Shown in pieces: positions 48,301-59,288 of a stretch of DNA of 64,000 bases. Origin of the DNA: Notospermus geniculatus (lineage: Eukaryota > Nemertea > Pilidiophora > Heteronemertea > Lineidae); assembly GCA_002633025.1 (NCBI GenBank), contig NMRB01000180.1, positions 117,378 to 181,377 on the forward strand, written 5' to 3'. The stretch's first letter is position 1. Every line of letters starts with the position of its first letter. The translations under genes were made by a program, and so were the position numbers. The notes beneath the pieces were generated by a model. The model was given only the letters and a program-made list of their open reading frames with translations, had not been told where the DNA came from and ran no database searches.

Positions 48301-51300
48301 AATTCAGTATCGTGTCCCAAGTCCTCACTAGCGACACCTACCTCCCGGAAAGAACCAATCAGCATGCTTGATCAGGCAATCAACGATCGCACTCTGGGTC
48401 CCAGTCGTCAGAACGTTTGGTCTGAAATCGATTGCACAGCTTCATGAGAAAACAACATACATACTGAAAGCATTATTACCTTGAATGTGGAACACCAGGA
48501 TGATGAATGAGAACTACATGTAGGAACCAGACTGGTTCCGCATCTTCAGCAAAACCGGAGACCTGATCCTACGTACCCTCCATCTCCAGGTGACCAGATG
48601 AGGTTCGGTCCCATCACTATGGCGATATTGCCAGAAGACATCTTGTTGATTTCAGCACTTTCAGTTAACTTGGATAAAAATTTGATCAAATACCTGAAAG
48701 AAAACGTAAAATCATCAAAAATGACTGGAACAGGGACAGCAAAAAATGCACCTGCACAAAGATTGATTGTTTTCATACCTAAGATTGTTGTAGTTTGCTT
48801 TTGGTAACTTGTCAAGGACAGTCCAGAAAGCTTGTAATCTCTCATCACCTTGTCTGAAATAAAAGACTAGGGTCAGTGATATTGGCAGGAAAAGGTGTAA
48901 GCCTCTGCTGAAGTGAATCAGTGGAATGTGTCAAAGTAGTAAAAGTCAAGAGTGTTGAGTACAGTGAAAATGCCTGGAAGGTAGTGGTCCTCCAATATGA
49001 CAGGGAGTATCCAAGATCCAGATAACAGATAGATAGATAGATATAGAACAAGAGTGATGTGGAGCCATGGCATGGATGAATATGAGACAAGTGGGACTTA
49101 GAACAACTGACACATCTAAAAGGTATTACTTGTAATACCAATACCAAGGCTGCAACAAGCCGTGAAAGAATAACAACACGGAATGCATTGGACGAAGAAT
49201 ACTAACTTTTGAGCAGCTGACATCCACTCCGTGTAAAGTTCATACGTCATCAACGGCTCAGGAAGCTCTCGGAGGTAAAGTTTTAAAGCACCAGCTACGA
49301 CGTGCGGATCACGTACAAAGTCATCCATTTCTACGATACCGGCATCCAAAGCTGCCTGAAATGGGAAAACCGGATGAAATTTGTACAACATGAACCGGAT
49401 CTGACGTCCTTGACCTTCAATTCAGAGACAGGCGTGAACTAACCTCCATTGAATGACATTTACGAAGGAATCACCAGAACTCACCTTTAGTTTTTTTATT
49501 TTTGAAGCACTGCCAGCTACCCTGAATAACCCCTGGAAGAAACAATAGGCTTTTTAGTACAACTGAGAACCATACTATCAGATCACTGAATGTGTGATGG
49601 GACATCTCTCAAAACGGTCGAGAGGGCCATGACAAAGGGACAGGTCAGCCTGCTGTACCCTCTTTCCACAATTCTTAGTTTATTATAGTTACACAATGAA
49701 TCAGAGATTTCTCAGAATGGGTGGAGGTGGTGGAGGGGACAAACCTCTTCATCGAATCCATTCTCCATTAGCACACAACAACAATCCTCTATCACAACAG
49801 CTATTTCCCTCTCAGTCAGTTGTAAGTGCTCCTCCAGGGGGTGACCGTATAGCGGCTTATGGGGATAATTTTCTGCAACAAAAATTGAAACGTCAACGGC
49901 TGCAGTCCAAACCGTCCCAAGAGTTACAGACAACGCTAAATCTACATGTAATAATGCATTCTTAAAGCTGAGACTATGAGCTCAAGAAGTAAATGTGCCA
50001 GTTCTAATTATTACATGAGAAAGTGTCAGGTCTCACAATCATGTGGTTTATTGAGCTAAGGTCATAATGGCCAATCAAACTAAGATATATCACTAAAAGA
50101 ATGTAATTAAGGGAGTGCATCATACTGACCTAATTGGACTTTCATTTCGGGAATTATTTTCTCAATTGTCTGTAAAGACTTCCGATGAAACCTAGCTTGT
50201 GCCTCAACTAACTGTAAACAAGACGAAAATAATGGAAAATTTGAAGCATGCAGATTAAAAACATGCCGAGTAGAAATGATTTCTATTCAAGGAATGAAAT
50301 CCAAAATGTGCTACAGTGCAGTATCTTGCCTCTGGTTGTCAAGGGAAAAACATCACTGATACAAGCAAGACCTTACTACAACTTACACAACAAAATTGAA
50401 ATTTTGTGCAGATTTCAATGACTCAAGTTCCATGATAATCACAGGTTCTACATGTACTTACATCTATTAGAATTTTTGCATAGTCAGTCTCTTTGGCAAG
50501 GAATTGATACATTTCTGTAGCTAACTGATCCTGGAAAACAAAAGGAATTATCCTTGAAGTCCGGCCCTCCAATAAAGCAGTATCTCAACTCAAGAGCAGA
50601 GGGAGTATGGAATCTAGACTCAAGCTCCACTACATTCTATTCAGTCATGTCAGTAGTTGGCTACAAATTAGAGGTATTACCGGTACTTCAATTGAACATG
50701 TTCCCACTGATTACTTGTACAGACACCGCCTTTTGCAGGGCAGAGTTACTGAACATGCAAGATTGCAAGAACTTAATAGAAATGGCAATCTTAACTATCT
50801 TAGTCTCATAGCAGCCAATTAACAGGCTAACCAGTCCTTAGAACAGATTAAAACATTTGTGCTAGGCTATCCATGGGTGATATCAATCAACCTAAACCTA
50901 TAGACATGAAATCAATAACATCTTATGATAGAATCCCAATTTGCTCCAGAGATGGACGAAGAATAAAGGAACAGACAATGAAATGCAGAGAAATAGGAAG
51001 GTTTTTTGCAAAAACGAAACTACGGCATGTAGAATGGTTACACAAATTAGGCCAATATCTCATAATATAAAGGCAACCATGCAAAAACAGGAAGTTTCTC
51101 ACATTGCCTAAGAAGTTCATTATATATTATGCCACAGACGACGAAACTGTCCCAATTAATTCAGACTTATTGAGGTGCTATAAATCATGGTTTCTAAAGG
51201 CCAGCACATATCTCATGTCTCGCTACCCATTCTATCCTTGGACATGCCGGCAACCCAATACATGTATACGAGTTGAGGATCACATAGGGGCCTCAAACAA

Positions 51301-54300
51301 ATGACAAGGGGTTCTCTGTAGCTTACCCTACACTGCTCAACCCTCATTTGGGCATCTTCAAGTTCATCTTTTACATTGTCCAACTTGGCTACTTCTTTTG
51401 CAGTTGAAGTTGTCTGTCGACTCTGTGACGTGTACCTGTGACATTATAAAAATAGACAAATTTTTATACTGAGGCAGACTACTGTACACTGTATCTGCAC
51501 ACACTATTCTACCATTTTCAAAAGAACTCAAAAGATCAGAACACTGATCCCATTGCTTGTGACTTCAGCTACAGCCTCATACACGTACCTTGATCTCGCC
51601 GAATCCATGTCCAAGACCAGCTTGTGTAACTGCTTCTTACATTTTATGACATTAGGAATATCATTCTGAAAAGACAAAGAGATGTAGTCAGTCACAGCTG
51701 GCTTGCAAGGAGGTAGGCCTACTGACTATGGCCTATGATTTATGCTACATCAGTTTCATCAGTTGGATGCCTACACCTTGGTCAGTCAGAACTCCTGTCA
51801 GTGTAGTATAACATGATGAAGAGCAACAACAGGATTTGAACCAGGGACCTTCTTCTTCTTAGTCCAGCGCTCTACCACTTGAACAAAAGAGACGTACCCC
51901 ACCAGCTGGGATTTGTTTCATTAGATCAGTCATGTCAATCTGTCACCATGCAGGAAGCGTCACACTTTCACATCATGAAAGTTGAAACTCCTCAGTAATA
52001 TTCACAGTCATTGGGTACAGGTATCTATCATGTCTATGAAGACACAAAGGAAGTTCCATTGTGTTGAAATGAGGACCTGGAAATTTAATCCTGCCCCGAC
52101 GAATTTATCAAGGTTACCATGGTGAATAAACTTTTGGAAAATGTCAGTGACGAGATCAGCTTTCACAAAAAAGCTGGATTCTCCTGTGCATATTTATACA
52201 AGACAAGACATCATGCTGTCTCATAAAAGGTCATCGAAGACACTGATGCATTTTCCATATCAAACATTTCTGGCTTCAGCTTGATAGTGAAACAGGTGAT
52301 CTTAGACTATAGAGTTCATGTTTGGCATGAAGAAGGCCTGCTAGATGGTCATATGGTTCAAATACTACACCCTAAATAACTCCAGATGGTACAGCTCAAA
52401 AGCCATCATGTTGTGTCTAAACAGGAGATCTTTTCCAAGCTTTGGAGAGAACACATCAGAACGACCAACGGTGAATTCTTTTCTACGTTATCACTCAGTG
52501 CATAAACCATCCAGCATTGCCACCTGATTAAAGGCTTTATCTTTGCTGGTATTTGCTTAGACTAGAAGCAATCCAGTTGGCTCTGGTTGCAACTATTATT
52601 GTGCTTTGAGATGGAGGTACCGGTATTAACAGTAGTTCGATAACAGGTGGCTGCTCATGGCAGTAGAGTAAAGGTAGGCCTATGTATTGATGTATTGTTG
52701 CCGAACCTGTGATAAATAGAAGGCTTTCCGTGAACTCATCAACAATCTGAAGACTCCCAACAGTCAGTGACGTAAGACATGCTACAGGACAATATAGATG
52801 AAGCAACTGGGATCTCCACTCAGTGAGTCATCTTGTCCACCGGCTGTACGAGAACCACAACACTACACAACAACCAATCAATTAGTCGGCGATATGTGAT
52901 GGTGCACCAGCACCTTGCACATTGATTTCAGTCTGTACAGCGCATTCATGGCTGGCTCATGAATTTTGCATGTCACACACAGAGTTCAATCCCATCAATG
53001 CGTTTATGGACCATTCTGATGTCCAGTTTTCTTCTCGGCCGAGCCCTTTGTAATCTGGGTGTCGTGCATGTCATGGGAAGGTGGAAGGGTTGTGATCAGA
53101 ACAGGTTCATAAACATGATAAAGTACAGTTGAGCTCGGTGACTAAGCTGGATTGATAACACTAACATTTTTGTCACAGCTTAGAGGGAGAAATGGACTTC
53201 ACCGCATATACCAGTACTGGGCTGGCTGGATTGAACTGAACTGGGCGGTCAGGGTGGTGCAGTATAAACATCCCGACCTGCCACCACTTGAGGTCGTGGG
53301 TTCCATCTCCGCTTGAACCAGTGGCTTATCCTACTGTGGTAGACTAAGAGAAAGTGGTCTCTCCTCGGCACTGTAGGCTTTCTATAGGGTTCTGGTTTCC
53401 TCCTACAAAAAATTGATCATCTTTGGTGTTCTCTACTCACATCTAATATACACTGTAATGGATTAAGAGCATGTTCTTCCAACTCCAGTTCATGTTGTAG
53501 CACCTCTTTACCAAGATTTCCCTCAAGTTCCCCGCACATTTGGTACATTGTGCTGAAAAGACAGACAGAATGGAGACTAATTATGGTTATATTCGACACC
53601 TACATGTAAAACCAACTGTGAAACCCTCGACTCAGAAACCAGCGTAGGCCTAGTGGTCGGCCTAATGGTAGGGGTATAGCTTACAAAATGCTCACGGCAA
53701 TGATAGTTGGTTCAATATTACATGATTCTACTAGGATGGCATTTGGCCTTAATTGCTCGCTCTTGCATAAAACGAAATTTTACACAACTCGGCCAAATAC
53801 ATTGAGTTGACTGTCCCGAGGCACAATTGTTGAGCGCAGCCCACGCAATTATCAAAATTAGGTCAAAGATTCAGGGAAGCACAGGATATCCAGGGCATTG
53901 ATAATGACTCTTATGGATGCTGTTGAATCATTTTATGGCTGCTGTGATGATATGACAGGAAAGGACTGCATCAACAATTTGCCCTCAATTAACTCGTAAC
54001 CATGAACTTGGAATGATGAAATTGAGCCCACAATTGGTCCAGTAATTCTCAGGACTTTCCGACACGCTACCTATTTTCATCCAACTCGCAACATCATCCT
54101 ATCCTAACACTATCAGATGACTCACTTTACTTTTTGGTTTTTACATGTTTTTTTGCAAACATTCCTCTCGGGAAATAACGCAGAGATAGCAAATTTATGT
54201 GAAAACGACAGAGTAATGGAAAACCCTAGCACAAGTTATTTGGTGCTCAAATATTTGGTAAGCCATTCCATAGTCACATAAACACTTCATCACCCTCAAT

Positions 54301-57300
54301 AACAAAAAGTATGTACGGCAAATAAAGTCCATGCGATTTATGAAATTTTGTCACACTCCACCTGTCCATGCACACTCATAAGCATATTGACAATAAACTA
54401 CTGTAAAGCAAGATAATTTCGCGGCTGGCAATTTTCGCGAATCAAGAATTATAGACATATTCACGGCAGGATATTTTCGCGAGTCTCTGCCATTTTTTTC
54501 AGTTTTTTTTCACGGGCCGTACTTATCACTTGCGTGTACTCATATTCGCGACAGGAAATTTTCGCGACTCATACACTCTCNGCAGTGTGAAACACATTGA
54601 ACATGCACATGAGCATGAATATAACACAAACATGAAGACATGCAAGGGTTTTTACCACCGGGATGCCACGGCAGTGCAATTCGACAAGCAAACATCAACA
54701 AGGCAGAATGCCATTGATAACAGAGCTTGCAAACCATCATTGAGAGGAATGTGGTTCGCTACTCAAAGCTTCTTCGAAGTTGTTATAGTCCAAGAGGCTA
54801 GAGAACTTGCAGATGAGTTCATGGCTGAATGTAGTTGTATCGGCAAATTTCTCCCAACTCCTCCTGTTGTATTTTTTTTGTACCCACCCATTTCGGTTCA
54901 GATTTTATGGCACTGTGGCACTCCATTGATGCTGCTATGCCCACTTTCTGGATCACCATTTTAATTCCTCCTACGACTAAGACTGGTAGGCTGTGGTGGA
55001 TGTCATTATTTAGGAGGTGGGAAGAGCCAGATTTGTCATTTCATTTTTCAAGAATCATACATGTGGCCTAGCCTAGCCTATAGACAAGAACTTTGGAGGC
55101 CTGTGCCTACATGTAGTTCTGGTATGTCAGTGGCCAACATCCAGCTTTGCGCTGGCCACCTGAGGCACAGCCTATCTACCGCCTTCACAATAGTTTCTTT
55201 AGTCATGTCTAAGTCTGCAACCATGAATTCCTTGTTGCAGCGTGGAAGCAAAGCAAATTCTCCGTGTACTGTACATTGCAGGTGGTGGTATCGGTAGGTT
55301 TTTACAGGATGGCTGAGCTCTGGATGGGGTTAGTGGAGAAAGCAACTTTGTGAAAGACCGAGAGTGAAAGTGAACAAGAGAATGCTTTTATGGCAATCTT
55401 GGAAACATCTTGATGGGGAAACTCGTGGAAAAAGGGACTTGATGGACAGCAGTAGTAAATCACACAGTTTTTTTTATTGGAAGACAAAGCCCAAAAGTTC
55501 AGAGCAGGAGTATCAACCTTAAGTGGCATTAATTCTGGTATGTCTGAATGTGTTATGGGATACTTTTGAAAGCTCCACTTGATGCAGCCAGCTCATCATA
55601 CTGCCTATACGAAGACACATGTTTTAAGAACCTCTTAGACAAAGCTTGAAATACTCGAACAAGAATTCCTACCATGTACATTCTTTTTGAAAGGCCATGA
55701 ATTTGAGGTCTAGTTTGTAAATATTAGGAAAAACAGTACTTTATTGGTCTACAGTATGTGCCACCCCAACTGTCTAAACAAGATCTGTCTGAGGAATCTG
55801 CAACTGAAGTGAATCAGGTGGTTCAAGTATGAAAAGGGTATCGACAGGATTGAAGTTTGGCACAACCTTTTAGCCTTTTAGCAACAACCGCCGGAAATGT
55901 CATGGTCACAACATACATGTATAGGAAAGATTACAAGGTGTTGCTTCCACTTACAAATGTATGAGGACACCAGAATGTCTCTACTAGCTAACACCTCTGT
56001 AAGGAGGACACCTCCTGTCTATGGACACTGATGTTTACAGTTTCCATTTGATCTGACCATTTCTATCAGGACACCTCACTAATAATATGGACAAAATTGT
56101 CAATCTCAATGGGTGTCCTTAATAGAGAGGTTCCCTGTCTTCAAATCTTTTACATTTCTACCAGTTGTTGTGGGGTTGTGCCAACTTCATTTGGACAATC
56201 TTTCATGCAGATCAGCGAGGATATTATGGGAGTTAGGATTAATACCTGGCAATGCTGTACCCGGGTCTACTACAAACACCATGATTACTCGTTGACGAAC
56301 TGAAAAAATTACGACAGCAACATTCAGCGATTACATGCAACAAGACAAAGTTAGCAAAAATAAATTGTAAGGATGAGAGAGGGGCACATGCAGTTAAAAA
56401 CATGTGTAAAAGAAAGGCAATGAACAAATCTGCCAGAAGCCATTCTGATTTCTGTATACTAAGTCTAAAGGCCGAGTTTATGTAGTTATGTTTAGTATAG
56501 GTTATGTGCAGAGTTAACTCGGTCATGTTCGTGCTTCAAAAACCATTCGGGAAGGAAATCATGCAAAATCGTAGCAGATCATGCAGGAAATGAAAAATCA
56601 ATTAAGAAAGAGAAGTCACTGAAAAATCATTTTGAAACAGGCTGAATTTGAATTAGAACAACCATTGAGAAGTGCATGCATGAAATGAAGATGACACAAA
56701 ATGCAAGTCTCTTGGTACTTACCCAATAAGATTATCTCCAAGTAACGTGGCCGATTCGATCATGGTGTGGGAGAGACCAGTCTCCGGGATCTTTTTCTGA
56801 AGTGAAAAAATAGAGTAGTAGTAGTATAGGTTTTAGTTGAGACGGTCTCAGATTTCCGCATTTGTGCCCCCAGTCTGTTGTGGTATGTTGAACTGGGCCA
56901 TCAACGACAATACCCCATCACACAGTTGGTACATGTATTCAGGGCAGGAGACTGACATGCTACTTCATCATACATTCATGGTATTACCGGATGATCAAAA
57001 TGCTGAGAGTCTGTTTTGTCACAACTTGAAGTCAGCATTGACCTTCTCAAACATGGATTGGCACTCAACTCAACCAACATGAACATGATGCTTGGAGATG
57101 CCAATAATTGGTTAAAGAGAAAAGTGGCCGTCGACTACAACAAGCGAATTGGCCTCATCAACCCAAATTTGACACTAAATCAATGACGCTAAGGAAGAGT
57201 TTTGATGAACCATGCGTGCTTATGTCGCCCACATTTCTTCATCAGAATAATGATTATATGGAATCATTAGGATGGTTGAGCAAGCAAATTATCTGCAACA

Positions 57301-59073
57301 ACACACGGCGTTGTAATGATATTAACCATGAATGCTGATGAGCAATATTTACCGACACGTTATGAGTGGTTGTGGTGGTATCATTTGACACAAAAGACAT
57401 GACAGCCTGGACCATTCCAATGACAGTGTTAAAAATGTACATGTAGATTTAAGAAATCTTTGCAAAATTTATCTTACCAATCTTTTTTCTATATCTGTTC
57501 CTTGTCCTTGCAGACATCCTGATAACTTTTTCACCGTATTTCCTGAAACATGTTTGACGAGATCGACCCTTTTGTCAATACTAGAGAGATTCTCCGTCAA
57601 GAGCTCAGATTTCTCAGCCCTGAAAGCGACAAGAACATGGGAGCAATCATTGTCAATTTCGAGAAGGTTATTTAGTCAAGTTGAACTAACAAATGCAGTT
57701 CTTTCATTTTCATTCACCAAGTTGTGTGTTTCACAACAACAGCTGAGATACCTAAGCTGAAGGTCATGGAGTCTACTCATCCCACATTGCATGTACATGT
57801 ACTTCAACTTGGAAAACATGTACAGTGATGATCTATGCAAGCCTGAGATTTAGTCTGTTAGTGGAAGTCGATGTGCTCAGATTCAGAGTGGCATTTCTCA
57901 ACTGAACTCAGTTAGCTTTTTTTCTAATATCAGCTTTGGATACATTTTACAGGCACTGTACCTGTTGAAACTGAACAGAACACAATCCAACTTTACACTG
58001 TAATGGAGCCATCATGCCATAGGCATCAAAGAGATAATGTAGTACCCAGTACACTGACTCACACAGAATTGAGCCAACAAGCATGTACGTACATGTACAA
58101 ATTAACAGTGTATCTTTTGCTTACTAATTTGTCAGGATAGAACTACATATGTAGAGCACAGCATATTTTCACGATGTCCTTGATCAACCAGAGGAAACAT
58201 TGTAATCCTAAAGCTGATACTATACCAGCTTATTCACTCAGTCAGTACGTATACATGTAGATTGGATAAGTTACACAAAGAACAGCTGCTGTTACACATC
58301 TCCATTTGATTCATTGATCTGTTTTCTGACAGCTGGTAACAGATTGAGTCTTGAGAGACACACTGAAGCAGCAGTTTGTCTAGGGCCAGTGAAGAGTAGG
58401 CTACATGTAGGTCTGAAGCAATTTAATACTGATGTCAACATGTAATTGTCACTGTCAGAAAAGTGACCGGCCAACAACAGACTACAGTGGAGACTTGACT
58501 CTGGCAAAAAGAAAAAGTAAAAAATAGAGAAACACCACGTCCTTTTTTCTGATCTAGCTTTCTGATCTGATGTCAATGAACTAAGTTCGCAAGCTGGAGG
58601 TAGCCTAGGCTGCATCCATGGAAGTATTAGGCCTACAAAGACTTCCATCCAAGGCTGCACTGGCAGATCAGATGTCAAGACTCTCAGACTCAGACTCAGA
58701 GTCACGACACGACCTGGTCCTGGCTTTTGTGGGAAAAAAGCGAACACACATGGCCTACTAGCTTGCAGTGATGAGTAGAAGACCACAACAGTAAATCACT
58801 CACTAGGCCTAGCTCAGCTACATCAGATAGGATTAGGCCTATACCTACCCAATCGAACAGTGAAGAGGTGCCAAATTAAAGTGGGCGTGGTCAACAGAAT
58901 GTACGTGCAAGTAATGTACATACATGACACACACATAAATGTACAGGAAGGAAGGAGGAAATGAAAAAGCATGGGCAGTAAGCTCTCATCATACGCATTT
59001 ACCTGCCCAAATTTTGATCTGCGATTTGCTTGACCCGCAAGAAATTCTTCCGAAGATTCTCTTTTTTCAACAT
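36375..59073 (-). CDS. BAR-RhoGAP protein, ARHGAP17/44 (RICH) family
   Basis: Eighteen exons on the minus strand: 59073-59003, 57619-57478, 56796-56723, 53552-53441, 51665-51589, 51435-51327, 50530-50462, 50211-50130, 49872-49745, 49532-49485, 49355-49207, 48853-48779, 48693-48577, 48421-48342, 41893-41141, 37366-37171, 36862-36684 and 36565-36375. All are GT-AG and the 2652 coding bases close in frame to 883 residues, close to human ARHGAP17. Residues 1-245 form the membrane-bending N-BAR domain (starts MLKKENLRKNFLRVKQIADQ). Residues about 254-440 form the RhoGAP domain, with arginine finger Arg292 in GLFRVAG, the DPHVVAGALKLYLRELPEPL block and NIAIVMGPNLIW. It should stimulate GTP hydrolysis by Rac/Cdc42 at membranes. 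The remainder is Ser/Pro-rich with SH3 ligands (KKPAPPPPPVPER, RPAPPPPGPPR) and ends EDTAL, a class I PDZ ligand. Only extra optional exons could hide in the N gap of intron 15. Confidence 0.95.
38759..38919. mobile_element. Harbinger-type MITE in RhoGAP intron 15
   Basis: Ends AGGGCACCGCACACGAGTGAC and the near-complement GTCGCTCGTGTGCGGTGCCCT are flanked by TAA at 38756-38758 and 38920-38922. It lies 96 bp left of the assembly gap. Confidence 0.88.
38922..39445. repeat. Short repeat on both sides of the assembly gap
   Basis: About 80 bases starting 'aaggaaaccaac' are found before the gap (38922) and again after it (39351), both with 'gagaaaa.ctcatgtgga/ggaac' later on. A repeat at both edges probably caused the gap. 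Confidence 0.6.
39016..39283. other. Assembly gap, 268 N
   Basis: 268 undetermined bases inside RhoGAP intron 15. The odd length suggests a size estimated from read pairs. Confidence 0.99.
39805..40651. repeat. 423-bp tandem duplication in RhoGAP intron 15
   Basis: The unit starting 'ctagaagagattactcttaa' at 39805 is repeated from 40228 to about 40651 with a few substitutions. Each unit ends 'ccatcgtgcgtaacagatg'. Confidence 0.9.
42157..42305. mobile_element. Palindromic MITE in RhoGAP intron 14
   Basis: Left end 'agcggtgaatccactgtcgc' and right end 'gcgagagtggatcacccgct' are near-complementary, and complementarity continues through 'ggcttgaga' and 'cgcaagggaacgcaacc'. The left flank is TAA and the right TCA, so the target duplication has decayed or is absent. 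Confidence 0.8.
43094..44140. repeat. Tandem duplication, about 555-bp period, intron 14
   Basis: About 500 bp starting 'ttattgtgttggaactttgg' at 43094 recur from 43649 to about 44140, separated by a short unshared stretch. Indels of a few bases distinguish the copies. No exon is seen in either. Confidence 0.85.
45305..45560. repeat. 24-bp minisatellite, first copy
   Basis: Roughly ten degenerate units of 'actactcatggtagtggatt' plus 'tgtg'. A matching array lies at 47040-47290 in the second copy of the 1.7-kb duplication, with somewhat different unit variants. Confidence 0.88.
47040..47290. repeat. 24-bp minisatellite, second copy
   Basis: Counterpart of 45305-45560 with the same order of irregular units, including the truncated 'catggtggattgtgac' unit. 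The array was therefore duplicated as part of the larger block and has changed little since. Confidence 0.88.
49485..49532 (-). CDS. 48-bp RhoGAP exon carrying the arginine finger
   Basis: Exon 10 of the RhoGAP gene encodes GLFRVAGSASKIKKLK (residues 289-304) and is bounded by 'cttccag' and 'gtgagt'. It is a multiple of three and both edges are in phase 0, so omission would not shift the frame. Arg292 is the catalytic residue that enters the GTPase active site in RhoGAP domains. Confidence 0.93.
51815..51893 (-). repeat. tRNA-derived repeat in RhoGAP intron 4
   Basis: On the minus strand an A-box-like 'caagtggtagagcgctgg' is followed by 'ggtccctggttcaaatcctg', a good B-box/T-arm. The anticodon region is purine-rich and does not pair, so a SINE or tRNA pseudogene is likelier than a gene. 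Confidence 0.45.
53245..53312 (+). repeat. tRNA-derived repeat in RhoGAP intron 4
   Basis: 'ggcggtcagggtggtgcagt' resembles the 5' part of a tRNA, and 'ggtcgtgggttccatctcc' resembles a degenerate T-arm. Probably an old SINE. Confidence 0.35.
54411..54585. repeat. Repeats of 'ggcaattttcgcga' type in intron 3
   Basis: Three or four spaced copies of 'attttcgcga(g/a)tc' occur within 170 bp, with one N at 54581. The sequence is AT-rich and non-coding and looks like a dispersed element. Confidence 0.5.
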
Positions 59074-59288
59074 AATTTCCGATTTAGACAAAGTAACCGA
59101 CACAAACTACCAAAATATCGAGAGATACATCTCCCTTGAGGAAAACATCTTCCTGAACCAGTGACTAATCGACTGAAATCGACTGTAGTACGCTGATTGT
59201 AATTGGTTAGTCGGGGAGACCCAGAAATATTTCAGCCAATCGTAGACTAGTACACAAAGGCGTTCGGGAGTATTTTCACTGTTCCAGC
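59074..59288. promoter_or_regulatory. Bidirectional promoter of the RhoGAP gene and RRS1
   Basis: Only 215 bp separate the start codons of two divergent genes. The interval has a CCAAT box on the minus strand (ATTGG at 59202-59206), 129 bp upstream of the RhoGAP ATG. A CCAAT box on the plus strand (59236-59240) lies 49 bp upstream of the RRS1 ATG. No TATA box is apparent. This is the usual layout of a shared bidirectional promoter with a constitutive ribosome-biogenesis gene. Confidence 0.75.

Noticed and set aside
51815-51893. Functional tRNA gene
   Set aside because: Only the two internal promoter boxes look right; stems and anticodon loop do not pair well, so a tRNA-derived repeat is more likely.
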